Below, piece by piece: positions 22,491-33,773 of a stretch of 64,000 nt of DNA. A program made the translations under genes and the position numbers. The DNA is from Cercis canadensis (taxonomy: Eukaryota > Streptophyta > Magnoliopsida > Fabales > Fabaceae): assembly GCA_003255065.1 (NCBI GenBank), contig QAOA01002357.1, positions 77,346 to 141,345 on the forward strand, in the 5' to 3' direction. Below the pieces are notes generated by a model. That model had not been told where the DNA came from, searched no databases, and saw only the letters and a list, made by a program, of their open reading frames with translations. How positions within the stretch are numbered: position 1 is the first letter of the stretch; every line of letters starts with the position of its first letter.

Positions 22491-23399
22491 TAGCTTATCT
22501 CTAGTGGGGAGACTTTAGAGCTAGGGTGACATAGAAGGGCTCAAGAGGAGGAGGAATGGGATATTTGGTTATAATATAGGCATGTTTAGGCTTAAAGATG
22601 TTATTTTTAGCTCGAGTACTCATAGGGTGAGTACCAAGTAAAGAAAAAGAAGGGTGAGAGAGAGAAGAATTACTTGGATTCGGACCTTGAGAACACAAAT
22701 GCAATACTGGAGTTAGGCCAAGATCTGTTATTGTGACTTGAGAGCTAGCTGCAGGTGCTGGAAAGGAAGGTGCAATATGAGAGTGGGACGAAGAGAGAGG
22801 AAGGGTAGGATTTAAAGCTGACAAGGGCACAGAGTTGGTGCAAGACGTTGGTAGAAAGGTCCGAATAGGGTGGGAGTTTTGAGAAAAATTTAAATTTAGT
22901 GGTGAGGAAGGAATGGGACCAGGTCTAGTGGTAGAGGTTGTGATGGGTTAGGACTGCGATGGATGATATGAAGAAGTTGGTTCAAAAGATATAAGGTCAT
23001 GTGAGGCCAGAACAAATGGAATGGAAGTGAGAGTTTGTTCTAAGTATGATTGTTGTAAATTGGAATATGGAAATTGATTTTCCACAAAATTAACATGTCG
23101 AGAAAAATAGAATTTGTGACTCTTGTAATCAAAAAAAATGAAAGCACTCTGTGTAGGTGAATAACCAAAAAAATGCAAGGGGTAGACTGGGGTTGAAGCT
23201 TATGGGGCATGTATGGTTTAAGCTAGGGAAGGAAAAGGCAAACAAAGGTGCGAAGTTTAAGATAATTAGGATTGTGTTGAAAAAGAATTAACAATGGCAT
23301 GTGGTGATTAAGCCCGAGAGTGGGGATGCAGTTGATAAAGTAGGCAGCAGTGGTTAGGGTATAAGACCAGAATTTTGGTGGCAAAGAGGCTTGATGAAG

Positions 23400-24075
23400 G
23401 AGACATCATGCGGTTTCCACAAGGTGCCAATGCTTCCATTCAGAAAGCCCATTGTGTTTGGGGGTGTGAGGTGGTGTAGTAAGATGTGAGATACCATTGG
23501 AGCAAATATATGGCTCAAGAGCAATATATTCACCTCCATTATCAGTGTATATTGTTTTAAGTTTGTAGTTAAAGGCTTTTTCAACCAAGGCATGAAACAT
23601 TTGAAAAATAAAATAAACATCAGATTTGCGTTTCATGGGATAGAGCCAGACATATTTGGAGAAATGATCTACAAAAATAACATAATAATGATAACCATCA
23701 ATTGATTGAATGGGACAAGGTCCCTAAACATTAGAATATACAATATCCAAGATTCCTGAACTAGATAAATTAGACCGAGTAAATGGCTGTTTATGGCTTT
23801 TATATGCCAAGCAATTAATACAACAAGGGAAAGATGTTGTAGACACAAGGAGCATGTGATGATGAAGAATGTGTTAAAGAGTAGGAGAGCCAGGGTGACC
23901 TAGGCGTTGGTGCCAGCAATGGGGAGAAGGAGTGAGGTTTGTGGCAGCAGTAAGAGGTTTGGTGGCAGTAGCTGCAAGTTTGTAGACATGATTATCATTC
24001 GGCCCTTGCACCAGTATTTGCCCCGTTCTCAAAGCCTTGACCTGAAAAAAATGAGAGAAAAATTCCATAGACACG
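23400..24075 (-). pseudogene. Copia-A integrase
   Basis: The N-terminal zinc-binding part reads CWHQRLGHPGSPTL near 23880. The core reads YYVIFVDHFSKYVWLYP (first catalytic Asp), then YTDNGGEYIAL (second), then TPPHTPKHNGLSEWKH; in the last part the third acidic position is intact in SEWKH. Stops near 23880, 23740 and 23400 break it. It would insert element DNA into the genome. Confidence 0.82.
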
Positions 24076-24298
24076 TTATTTTGATGACAAAGTTAAGACA
24101 CAGATATGAGATTAGTGTCAATAGAGGGAACATGGAGAACATGAGATAACTTTAAAGAAGGCAAAGAAATGGAACCATTGTGAGTAATGGGGTGCTAGCT
24201 ACCATCAACAACAGTGAGAGTATCGGGGCCATTGTATTCAGATGACACAGAGAGGTTCCCAAAATCATTTGTAATATGATGGGTAGCTCTGAAGTGAA

Positions 24299-24892
24299 TT
24301 AGCCAGTGAGAGTTGGATTGACTAATGGTTGTAGCAACATGAGCAAAGAGAGCAACATTAGGATTGTTTGCTGCTTTGTAACAATATTTGGCAGTGTGGC
24401 CCTTGCAATTATAGAATTGGCACAGTAGTGAAGCGTGGTGCTTGCGGGGTGCATCTTTATTGGGAAAGGCAGCGTGAGAGTGCTACAAATTGGGGTGGCC
24501 AAGGAAGCGACGTGGCCGAGTGGAGTACTAAGAAGAAGTGCACCTGGCATGATGAGCCGAGAGAAAGGCATCAAGAGGCTTATCTTACTTTTGCAGGTGG
24601 GACTCATAGTCAATGAGTGTACCAAACAACTCATCAAAAGAGATGTGTCTCTCACACCCTAAGGGTAGCAGCAATTTCCTTGAAAGCAAATCCAAGACCA
24701 TTGAGGCAATGGAGAACAACGTCAATTTCGTCCAGTGGGTGACCAATAATGGTGAGTTCGACAAAAATACTTTTGACAATTCGGATATACTCATAAATAG
24801 TGGAGGTGCCCTTTGTGAGGTTGGAGAACTGTTCCTTTAAGGCCATAATACATGACATGGAGCGATTGGCAAAGGCTCGGTGAAGCTGTTCC
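24299..24892 (-). pseudogene. Copia-A gag C-terminal half with degraded zinc knuckle and protease start
   Basis: The minus strand reads MALKEQFSNLTKGTSTIYEY, then LNGLGFAFKEIAATLRV, which is UBN2-type gag. Near 24420-24370 a knuckle reads CQFYNCKGHTAKYC, with the second Cys misplaced. Near 24300 the protease site reads WLIHFRATHH where WLIDSGATHH is expected, so the catalytic Asp is lost. The gag is continuous with 31425-31790 once Copia-B (24893-31424) is removed. Confidence 0.8.
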
Positions 24893-25640
24893 TAAGAGTT
24901 ACAGAGTCTATTTCTAGAGGGGGAGTGAATAGGAATTGTTAAAAAATTACTTCTCAAAAACAAATTCAAATCACAGATTTGTTTAAAAACTAGTTCTTAC
25001 AAACCAGTTATTTGACAAATACCAGATTTGAATATAACGAAATAACTTAACAAACCATATAGAACAAAACATAAATTTATCCTGAGAATCAAAGATAAAG
25101 AGGAAGAAAATTTACATGAGATTTTATAGTGGTTTGGCTAAACATGCCTACATCCACTTCTTCCATAACATGGGGTTCCACTATTCTTCAAGTTTATTTT
25201 TCCAAGCTTCATCAAACTTTACAACCATGATTTTTGTATTTCAAGCTAACCATGAACTCCCTCTCTCTAACTCACTAGAGATCACTCTCATGGATTTCTC
25301 CCATAGAAATCCAAATACAAAACCCAAATGTTTTTGGTGCATCCCCAAAGAAGAAACTCTCTTATAGAGTAAATATGATACAATGAAAATCTTGAAGCAT
25401 GAAGAGATGACCGAGAGGAAGAAGAAGAGTAAAACTCTCAACAATGACTTCCTTCTCTCTCTGAAAATATTTTCTTCTCACTACTCTTCATACATAACCG
25501 AAGCCTTTACACTACCTCTTGATATATCATCTTTCTTGTGCATGTGAGGTCCTTTGTAAAAGGCTAAGAGGAGGTCTTCCACTAGCTAACGCAAGGCCCA
25601 TCATACATTATGGCTATTTATCCTTTTGTGAGAAAGAGAC
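24893..25640 (-). repeat. 3' LTR of Copia-B, truncated
   Basis: It matches 30349-31100 closely (TTACAGAGTCTATTCC-type start, AACATGGGGTTCCACTATTC, GTGAGAAAGAGACTTGTC) and stops at about 25640, where integrase coding begins. A deletion joined the middle of the LTR directly to integrase. Confidence 0.85.
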
Positions 25641-26035
25641 TTGTCTTTTTCATTTTTTACTCTTTTGCTAAAGTTTTTAAAAACTTCAAAAGTATCATCC
25701 TTATGAGCAAGAAAGGAAACCCAAGTGAACCTTGAAAAATCATCCACAATAACTAAACAATACTTCTTTCCATTTAAGCTAGATGTAGAAGCTGGTCCAA
25801 AGAGATCCATATGGAGAAATTGGAGTGGCCTAGAAGATGACATTTCTTTTTTAGATTTGAAAGAGGATTTGATTTGTTTACCTTGCTGACAAGTAGCACA
25901 AATCTTATCCTTTCCAAATATTAGTTTAGGTAAATTAGAAACTATTGCCTTTTAGAAAGCTTGGAAATAAGTTTAAAATTTGCATGTCCAAGTTTCCTAT
26001 GCCACAGCCAAGAATTATTGCTTTGAGAGGAAAAT
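25601..26035 (-). pseudogene. Copia-B integrase, N-terminal part
   Basis: The zinc-binding region is readable near 26010-25880 (WLWHRKLGHANFKLISKLSK, then a CATC-like CX2C). The core starts SSSRPLQFLHMDLFGPAST, then VIVDDFSRFTWVSFLAHKD with the first catalytic Asp. The frame runs into LTR sequence after SHKRINS, so the second half of the core is deleted, along with RT and RNase H. Confidence 0.82.
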
Positions 26036-26700
26036 CATGTTTCTCTTTTCGATTTTAAGGAATCTCCAGATACAATATATATATTGAAACTTCTTTGACC
26101 AACAAACAGAACATCATCATAATTTTTTTTGTGAATAATGCAATAAGGAGTTTTGAAAATGATTTTGTGACCTTTGTCACAAAGCTGACTTATGCTCATC
26201 AAATTATACATCAAGCCTTTGACCAAGTAGACACTGTTAATGAGTAGATTAGGAGGAATTTTGATTTTACCTAATCCGATAATTTTACCTTTGTTTTTAC
26301 CTTTGCTATTGTCACCAAAAGAGACATCTCCCAAATCCATTTTGTTAAAGTAGACAAAATTTGAAGGATCTCCAGTCATGTGCCTTGAACAGCCACTGTC
26401 CTGATACCAATAATCACTTTTGGCTTGATAGCAAACCTGCAATAAGATCAAAGAGGCTTAGGTACCCAAACTTCTTTGGGTCCTTTCAAGTTAGAAGCAA
26501 ATGTGCCTTTAGGCACCCATACCATTTTTCTTGCAGCACAAATTTTTTTATAAGAACACATATTTGGAAAATGTCCTTCACATCCACAGTAAAAACAAGT
26601 TCCTTTAGCAAAGAAATCTGAAGAGGAAGCTTTAACAAACAAATTTTTTAAAACCTTTGAAGTGTTAGCTTGAACATAACTTAAACCAGTTTTGTCATTG
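26035..26700 (-). pseudogene. Copia-B zinc knuckle and protease
   Basis: 26642-26448 carries CFYCGCEGHFPNMC, a good CX2CX4HX4C knuckle. 26451-26035 carries WYQDSGCSRHMTGD with the D-S-G protease site, then LMYNLMSISQLCDKGH. The two open blocks are in different frames, with a break at about 26450. These parts would bind element RNA and mature the polyprotein. Confidence 0.85.
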
Positions 26701-26773
26701 CTTATTCATTGCTTTACCAAGATGGAGTTCAAGTTATTTCTTCCTTTAACAAACTTGGCTAAGTCTCTAGAGT

Positions 26774-27960
26774 CTAAAAGAAGTTTAGGCGCCTGCCAAT
26801 TTGATTTGCTAGCTCCTCTGGATTAATTGAAGCCACCCATTCTACATGATCAACTTCTTCAAATGGTTGAGCTGAAGGAACTTGTTTCTTGGCCTTCTTG
26901 GAGGGTTTATAATTGGTTGAAGGTTCTGCAACATGCCTTTTTTTCTTGATAGAGAGAGAACTGGCTGATGCTGCAGATTTCTTTTCCTTTGCAGAGGTTG
27001 GGCTTAGGGAAGGATCAGGTGAGGAAATGGTAGCAGGAAGAGGTCTTTTAAGGATTAGTTTGGCAGGAAAGGCTTCAGAATCAAAATTGGATAGATCAAC
27101 CTTAAAATACTTGCACAGTTTAACCATTAACATGCCATAGGGAAGACTAGTTTTAGTCATTGTCCCTTTAACAGAAGCAGCTATTGTACTTAAGATCAAT
27201 CTAGGAAAATTTAAAGACAATTGATTCTTCAAATGATATAACAGATAAAGGTCAGTGGTAGAGAATTCACTCTGGCTGCCTATCCTTGGTAATATGTGAG
27301 AAGTGATAATTTTGGCGAGTGTTCTGGTTATGGAATTGAAATAGTGAATGGATGGAGGTTTGCCCTGCCTTATTTGATCCAGATGATCACAAATTGATGC
27401 CATTGCCATCAGAGGAAATCAGTTCAGAAGGTTACACCTTTTGTACAAACCTACCATCCCCTTTAACAAGCAATTTAAGCAAACTAGCTAACACACGCTT
27501 AGAGATAACCATTTCAACTCTAGCAACATAAGACTTCAAGTAAATAGTACCAGAATTTGAGCCTTTGAGAGGCCGTAGATGTGCATAGAATAGTTTTATT
27601 ACCTTGGGAATTATTGGTTCATCAATTTTAAGCATGCTTGACCACCCAATGACAACAAATGCTTCTTCAATTGTCTTTGTTGCAGAGGAGACAGAATCCT
27701 ATTCAACAATACAGCTAGGTGCAATTGCTCTCTTGTCATAAAGCTTGAGCAAATTTTCCTCAGCTATAACACTTTCAAAGACATTGTAATCTTGCTCAGT
27801 CGAAGTACTCTCAGTAGTACTCTTAGACACCCTTTTACTAGTGAGACTCTTATCAGAGACAGGACTTTTACCAGCAGTCCTTTTAACATAAGGACTTTTA
27901 CCAAAGGCAGGACTTTTATGGGAAGCACCATGAGAGTGTTAAACAATGGACTGATGTCAC
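26774..27960 (-). pseudogene. plant transposon-type protein, body (resembles 'putative plant transposon protein' family)
   Basis: A Ser/Lys-rich stretch (27960-27780) is followed by EEAFVVIGWSSMLKIDEPI, KLFYAHLRPLKG, VISKRVLASLLKLLVKGDGR (27635-27432). After a stop and frame change it continues as LKNQLSLNFPRLILSTIAAS, LPYGMLMVKLCKYFKVDLS and a Lys-rich tail (27409-26774). The pattern resembles proteins annotated as putative plant transposon protein (PF20167-like) in many plant genomes. Their function is not well defined. Stops near 27715 and 27432 mean that it is not intact. Confidence 0.55.
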
Positions 27961-28298
27961 ATTTGGGTTGAAATTGCTTATGTTAAATTTGGGCCTTTTG
28001 CCTTTCGGCTCGTGTTTTTTGGCCTTTAGCCAAAACGCTTGTTTAACTCATGACTGGTCCTCTTCTTCTAGCCAAAAACACACTGTTTTACTCTATACAC
28101 TTCTCGGGCTTCAATTTTCCTTTATCCTTTGAAATCTTTCACCCTAACTGTTCATCTTCCTCTAGCATTCATTTGTTCCCCTGTTTTTCCCTATTTCCCA
28201 TATCTTTACTGCACGTTCTCCCTTATTCCTTGGTAAGTGCTTGTTCGTGCTCCATTGTCTGCCAGTCTATAAAGCTAGGTTGTTAACTATCAGAGTCA

Positions 28299-28863
28299 TG
28301 GATAAAAGAAGGGCAAGGCAAAGATTGAAAGCTCAGTTCAAGGGAAAGGCTGAAGCAGATTCTTCTCGTGAAAAACCTATCAAAGTGAAAGATTCATCTT
28401 CTTCAGAGAAGTAAGAAGACCTTGAGCCAATAATCCAGAGAGCAAGGCAATTTGCTTCTCATTCTGACAAAGGCAAAGATAAAATGCCTTTTTCTTCACC
28501 TTCACCTATCCTTGAACCTATCTCAGAACCCTTACTCCCATGGCTTCTTCTCGAAGCTCTATCTTCTGCTTCTCCCTGAGCCACACCTCCTCTATCTCCC
28601 ATTCCCTCACATTCTCATGCTTCTAAACCCTCTCGATCACCCTCTCCTTCATCACCTGCTGATATCCCCAAACCATCAGAAACCTCATCCACTCCTGACC
28701 CGTCAGTTGACACCACTCAAATACTATATTCCTTTAATGCACCTGAGCCAACACCTGCATCCAATCCTACAAAGCCTCCTCCCAGACCCAAAAGGGTTAA
28801 AATGCTGGCAAGGAAAACAACTTTTACCCCAAAACCAAAAGTCTCTACGTCTAAGCCTTGAAC
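28299..28863 (+). pseudogene. Ser/Pro-rich N-terminal part of a plant transposon-type protein
   Basis: The ATG at 28299 opens MDKRRARQRLKAQFKGKAEA and stops at EK after 38 codons. The same frame continues EDLEPIIQRARQFAS and, after another stop, a Pro/Ser-rich stretch ending PPPRPKRVKMLARKTTF. It looks like the N-terminal half of the same class of protein as the minus-strand body. A leader-like C/T-rich region precedes it (28040-28290). An inversion within the segment would explain the head-to-head order. Confidence 0.5.
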
Positions 28864-30260
28864 TTCAAGTTATTTCTTCCTTTAACAAACTTGGCTAAGT
28901 CTCCAAACAATTCATTTACGTTTCTTTTCAGTTTGTCATTTTCATTTTTTAGAGAAGAGATAGAATGATTTTCCTTTTCAAGAATGTCATTCTGATGCTG
29001 AAGAGTTTCAAGTCTATCAGCCAAAGCAGCATTGTCTTTTTCAAGTTCATTAATCACATTAATCTGACTTTTTATGATTTCCTTAAGAGCAGTAAGTTTT
29101 GATAATCTTTTCTCATAATCAAAAGATAAATCATCAAAAGCATGACTTAGTTCATCATAAGTAGGAAGAAGTTCAGGGTCTAGATCACTTACCTCACGTT
29201 TTTCTATAGAATTGTCTCCTATTGTTGTAAGACACATATTAGCCATGTTTTCCTTTTCTGATTTATCACTCTCTGAGGTTCAATCCTCATCACTCTAGGT
29301 AGTCACCATAGCTTTCTTCTTCTCCTTTCTGAAGAACCTCTTCTTGTTGAGGTTCGGACGTTCAGGTTTAATATGACCTGGCCTTTTGCATTCATAGCGG
29401 ATGACAGGCTCCTTGTTGCTTTCTCCTTTGGTGAGATCTTTGTGAATTTTCGGTGGAAATCACTTCTTTTATTTTCTTTTCCTCATCATATCAAGAACTC
29501 TTCTTGTCACCAATGCTACATCATCATCACTAGATGCTAGTTCTCTTTGAGTACTAGTCTCTAGAACAGTAGAAGCAAGGGATAAGCTTTTCTTTCTTTC
29601 TCCTGCCATGTTCTCCTTTTCCATGATCAACATCTAATGTGATTCAAGAGTCCCTCTTAAAGCATCTACAATAAGTTCATTAGATTTTTCAAATTGGAGC
29701 AAGACTGTTACCATGGAATCCCATTTTTCAGTGAGACACCTCAGAATCTTCTTGACTTGTTCTTTTTGAGTGTAGACTCTTTTAAGGCCTTTTAGACTGT
29801 TGATGATACTTAAGAACCGAGCAAAAAAAGAATCTAGAGATTCATCTTGAGTCATGTGAAACATTTCATACTTGGTAGAATAGATATCAATCTTTGCTTC
29901 TTTGACATGGCTTTTTCCTTCGTGAATGGCAACGAGTCTATCCCACATTTCTTTTGCAGTATTGCAAGAAGCAATGTTCTCATATTCAGTAACAAATACA
30001 CCACACACAATGTTGTACCTTGCTTTAGAATTGAGAATGAATCTAAGCTTGTCTTCAGTGGTAAACTCATGTTCTTCTTTTAGAACAGAAGCTCCTTCCA
30101 CCACTTTGGTAGGGGGTGTGAGACCATTCCTGACTATTTGCCAAACTTCATAGTCGGTTGCCTTAAGATACATTTCCATGTGTTGCTTCCAGTAGGGATA
30201 GTTTTCTCCATTGAAGAATGGAGGTTTGTGAGAAGAGTGAGACTCATTTTGGTTGCTCAT
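28864..30260 (-). pseudogene. Copia-B gag (UBN2-type) with coiled-coil extension
   Basis: 30260-29634 is an open 208-residue frame: HKPPFFNGENYPYWKQHMEM, then LKATDYEVWQIVRNG, TAKEMWDRLVAIHEG and SLDSFFARFLSIINSLKGL. This is a clear UBN2 Copia gag. A degraded knuckle follows near 29390 (YECKRPGHIKPE). 29246-28870 reads a heptad-rich coiled coil (INVINELEKDNAALADRLET), common in this gag lineage, then LAKFVKGRNNLK at the insertion point. Stops near 29634, 29430 and 29280 break the reading. Confidence 0.88.
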
Positions 30261-30334
30261 GAGACCTGCAACACAAACTTAATAGGATCTTTAGCTCTTG
30301 GTTAGTTAGACTAGCAAAGATAAGATGAGCACAA

Positions 30335-30346
30335 GCTCTGATACCA
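30335..30346 (-). promoter_or_regulatory. primer binding site of Copia-B
   Basis: The minus strand reads TGGTATCAGAGC exactly, the initiator-Met-type plant Copia primer site, two bases inside the LTR edge. Confidence 0.95.
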
Positions 30347-30348
30347 AT

Positions 30349-31424
30349 TGAAAGTTGTAGAGTCTATTCCTAGAGGAGGGTGAATCAGAATTGTTAAAAA
30401 ATTACTTCTTAAAAACAAATTCAAATCACATATTTGTTTAAGAACTAGTTCTTACAAACCAGTTCTTTGACAAATACCAGATTTGAATCCAACAAAATAA
30501 CTTAACAAACCATATAGAACAAAACAGAAATTTATCCAAAGAATCAAATATGAAGAGGAAGAAAATCTACACCATATTTTATAGTGGTTCCGCTAAACAT
30601 GCCTACATCCACTTCTCCCATAACATGGGGTTCCACTATTCTTCAAGTTTATTTTTCTAAGCTTCTTCAAGCTTTACAACCATGATTTTTTTTTTCAAGC
30701 TACCCATGAACTCTCTCTCTTTAACTCACTAAAGATCACTCTCATTCTCCCATAGAAATCCAAATACAAAACCTAAGTGTTTTTGGTGCAACCCCAAAGA
30801 AGAAACACTCTTATAGAGTAAATATGATACAATGAAAATCTTGAAGCATGAAGAGATGACCGAGAGGAAGAAGAAGAGTAAAACTCTCAACAATGGCTTC
30901 CTTCTCTCTCTAAAAATATTTTCTTCTCACTACTCTTCATGCATAACCGAAGCCCTTACACTACGTCTTGATATATCATCTTTCTTGTGCACTTGAGGTC
31001 CTTTGTAAAAGGCTACGGGGAGGTCTTCCACTAGCTGACGCAAGATCCATCATGCATCATGGCTATTTATCCTTTTGTGAGAAAGAGACTTGTCCTTGTG
31101 TAAGATAAAGTAGGTGGAGTGTTTCTTGAAAAAAGGAAACTATACATCTATCACTTCAAGGAGGACTTTCCAATCTCACTAACACAACTCTTAGTTGGAT
31201 TGTAAAAGGCTAAATTTGGATGGAGAGTCCTCGACAAGCTTTTCCCACATCAGCAAAGTTCGAAGCACTCCTTATCCATAAACGCTTGATCACAGAGGCA
31301 AGAACAAGTTCTTCAAGGCTTCAAATCTATTCTAAATAAGATCTTAGAGAAAAACAACACAGATTAGAAATAACAAGACATTTTGTTATCATCAAAATAG
31401 GATCAGAGACTTGTGGGGCTAACA
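30349..31424 (-). repeat. 5' LTR of Copia-B (1076 bp)
   Basis: On the minus strand it starts TGTTAGCCCCACAAGTCTCT and ends CTCTACAACTTTCA. The same family gives the solo LTRs at 39323-40463 and 48432-49572. It contains a conserved short reading frame (VLLFFFLSVISSCFKIFIV) that lacks an ATG in this copy. Confidence 0.92.
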
Positions 31425-31790
31425 ATTCCCAAGCTTCTTGAGACGTGGTGACTTGAGAAATGACAGCCCTTGCAGCGATGTCACAAGCTACCATGAAAGC
31501 TAGTAGCAAAAACTGATCTTGTTGGATCCAAAAGGTACACAAGGGATTCTCAACATCCTCACTGTGGTGTTCGATGGTGGGAGGAGGACAAATGGTTGAG
31601 CTAGTGATATAACCGACAAGCCCATAACCAATCAGGATAGACTTCATTTGCTTCGCCTAGGCCACATAGTTGTGGCTGGTGAGCTTGATAACTAGGTTGG
31701 AGGCATTGATGGTGATGAGATCTGTGGAGAAAGTAGCTAACTGGAAGGGAACAGAATTAATTGTAGAAGAGTTGGCCATGTTTGTGATTA
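31425..31790 (-). pseudogene. Copia-A gag, N-terminal half
   Basis: The minus-strand ATG at about 31780 opens MANSSTINSVPFQLATFSTD, then LVIKLTSHNYVA, one stop, AKQMKSILIGYGLVGYI, and ARAVISQVTTSQEAWE at the Copia-B insertion point. It joins 24892 downstream. It is typical of Copia gag (DUF4219/UBN2 region). The single stop replaces the usual Trp in a W-x-K-Q motif. Confidence 0.85.
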
Positions 31791-31856
31791 AATGCGGAAG
31801 AGAAAAAAAAAAAAAAAAAGGAATAGATAGAGTTGGCTGGTGAGAGCACTTTTAGA

Positions 31857-31868
31857 GCTCTGATACCA
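31857..31868 (-). promoter_or_regulatory. primer binding site of Copia-A
   Basis: The minus strand reads TGGTATCAGAGC, directly against the LTR end at 31869. Confidence 0.95.
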
Positions 31869-32106
31869 TAGTAGAGTAAACACAAAACTGGGAAAACAAA
31901 CTTAATTGTATTTGATCACTTGATCTCAATATATACAGGATTTTGTTGGTAACAAATAAAAGAATATTCCTAGTATTGTCCTATGTTTAAATACAAAACT
32001 TTAAATGTAGGCTAAGCATAAGAATTACATATACATTGGACTTCTTAATTGAAAGTGGTTACATGGATAACATGAGATGTGTCATGATGTGGATAATACT
32101 CCTTTA
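31869..32106 (-). repeat. 5' LTR of Copia-A (238 bp)
   Basis: On the minus strand it starts TAAAGGAGTATTATCCAC and ends TTTACTCTACTA, so its ends are TA...TA and not TG...CA. It matches the plus-strand LTR at 37427-37670. The flank CAACT (32107-32111) is the complement of AGTTG, which follows the other LTR at 37671-37675. Confidence 0.9.
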
Positions 32107-32252
32107 CAACTGACCCTCCAAAATATTGAAAGATTGGGGCACTGAAAATGACTAATACATTTATTTCATAATAAAACAACAACATTTTATGCTTTGATGA
32201 GTTCATCAACATTCCGTATTAATACAAAGTTGAAACTACAAACCGTTTAGGC

Positions 32253-33540
32253 CTATAATAGTGAAAGGACAGAGCAAATGGTTTGGACAAAGATAATCAG
32301 AAGTAGTACAATTGCAGCAATGTAAATTGCTATTTTCCAAGGAGTGTTGAAGTAGTCATGTATCAAGTTTGCCTTATACTTATGAATAGGATTTTCATAT
32401 TTTTTTTCAACTGGTCATAGTGAGGGAGGTAATCACGGTTGATATATTGCTGGGTAAGATTTGAGGAGAGAAGGTTAACCATAGTAGCCACTTCATTACT
32501 GTCCCCAAATAAGTTAGAGATAATTCCCTTGTGAACTAATATATCCACATCTTTCTCAGTATTGATTAGGAAACCTAAGAACTTCGAGTAATCTGTAATG
32601 TAGGTTTCAGTAGGATAATGGGCTTTCTCAAATGCAGCTATATTCCTCATAAGAGTCTCAGTCATATTTGATACCTCCAAGCATGGCATTATTAGGACAC
32701 CCTTTTGAAATTGTAACTCAAGCAAGCACTTGTTTAGATTGAACTCAAACACCAAACTTACCTCCATTAGCTCACTTGCAGTACGTAGATGATTCACTAT
32801 ATTGACTTCTCTTCTTGGTAGTCTTTCACTTGGTGGTAAGTAAAATGTTCTCAGCAGATCAGTGAAATTTTGCACTCTCACACCATTAGGTCGTTGATCT
32901 TGCTTGTTGAAGAGGCTAAAGTACTCGAAAGTAATATGGAGAAATAAGGGTACACTTTCAGTACCAACATTGGTAGTTGCAAGTTTGAAAATGTGTTTAA
33001 GAACAAAGAAAGGAAGCTTATTTTCAAGTAAGATAAGGTCATGGAGTACATCCTCGGCCAGCCATGGTTTTAAGAACAAAGGGTTTTACCCAACCCGCCG
33101 AATTGTAACATCTAAGGAAATGCTCAATTATGAAGCCAGCATCAATAAGAATCATCATCACAAATTCATCACTGTTCTGTTGAATGCTCTTTGCATAACA
33201 ACGTCGAATGCTTGTTTCCCACTCTTTGAGTTTACTAATACAATCCCCCAATGCTAGGCCAGTCCCTTGAAGAAAGCTCTTAAGATAACCTAATTTAAGC
33301 TCTTCTACTGATTCCAACCTCGTGTCCATGGTGAAAAGGACTGAAGGAAACAATGCGTGGAGTATATGCTCCTTCATTTATTTGGCGAATTTTGGGACGT
33401 ACTCTGTAAATACATTGCTCGTTTGCTCTAGACTCCTCCAGAAACCCCACGCGTTCTAACATTACTGCCACATAATTGACCATATTTTTATTTTGACTTT
33501 TGTTTTCTGATGAACTACTTCTTTGTCTCTCCATTTTCAC
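32253..33540 (-). pseudogene. DUF247 (UPF0481, At3g47200-like) gene with frameshifts
   Basis: Minus-strand blocks cover the family from N to C terminus: NEQCIYRVRPKIRQINEGAY and TPRIVSFSPFHHG (33540-33340), LKLGYLKSFLQGTGLAL and DEFVMMILIDAGFIIEHFLR (33330-33090), FLKPWLAEDVLHDLILLENK, LPFFVLKHIFKLA (33079-32960), ITDYSKFLGFLINTEKDVDI (32620), and after a frameshift the C-terminal WKIAIYIAAIVLLLIIFVQT membrane helix (32320-32270). Frame breaks lie near 33335, 33085 and 32400 (a run of eight T). The ATG at 33540 gives a usual N-terminus. DUF247 proteins are plant membrane-anchored proteins; in grasses some control self-incompatibility, while most have no known role. Confidence 0.9.
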
Positions 33541-33773
33541 TCTTGATCAAGCACCTGAAAGACAGCACCAAAATTAACCTTATGCAAGTCCCCACACAAA
33601 ATAGCCTTGTTGTTGAGACTACTTTGATTAGTTGATTCCTTTATCCATGTTTTACCCAGATCTTTATATTCTAAAATTTCCCTTTCAATTCATTGTTCAG
33701 AAGAAAAGAAATAAGATCTATCTACACAATTGATTGAGTAGTTTAACAGGAAAGAAATAGGGTTTTCAAGAAG

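Larger units (their letters stand above)
22161..24892 (-). mobile_element. Copia-A, internal part 1 (gag C-terminus, protease, integrase, RT N-terminus)
   Basis: The minus strand carries gag from 24892 down, zinc knuckle and protease (24420-24300), integrase (24000-23400), a long variable linker, and the reverse transcriptase N-terminus (22490-22161), which ends at EEVYMF. The gag N-terminus and 5' LTR are at 31425-32106, beyond the nested Copia-B. The RT C-terminus, RNase H and 3' LTR are at 36337-37670 on the other strand. Confidence 0.9.
26768..28863. mobile_element. scrambled transposon-protein segment inserted in Copia-B, flanked by 40-bp direct repeats
   Basis: The 40 bases at 26728-26767 recur without change at 28864-28903; both are Copia-B coding sequence (LAKFVKGRNN region), and Copia-B is continuous if the segment and one copy are removed. 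Inside, the body of a plant transposon-type protein lies on the minus strand (27960-26774). A Ser/Pro-rich N-terminal-like part lies on the plus strand (28299-28860), head to head. The 40-bp repeat is far longer than normal LTR or DNA transposon duplications. Confidence 0.75.
24893..31424 (-). mobile_element. Copia-B, nested in the gag of Copia-A
   Basis: Flanking 5-mers are GTTCC (24888-24892) and ATTCC (31425-31429), 4 of 5 identical, and Copia-A gag reads through when the element is removed (QEAWEQLHRAFANRS). On the minus strand the order is 5' LTR (31424-30349), primer site (30346-30335), gag (30260-28870), an inserted segment (28863-26768), zinc knuckle (26600), protease (26400), integrase (26000-25620) and a truncated 3' LTR (25640-24893). 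Reverse transcriptase and RNase H are missing. Confidence 0.88.

Noticed and set aside
28050..28286. 78-residue ORF upstream of the transposon protein
   Set aside because: C/T-rich leader-like text. The better start is the ATG at 28299, and no domain is visible.
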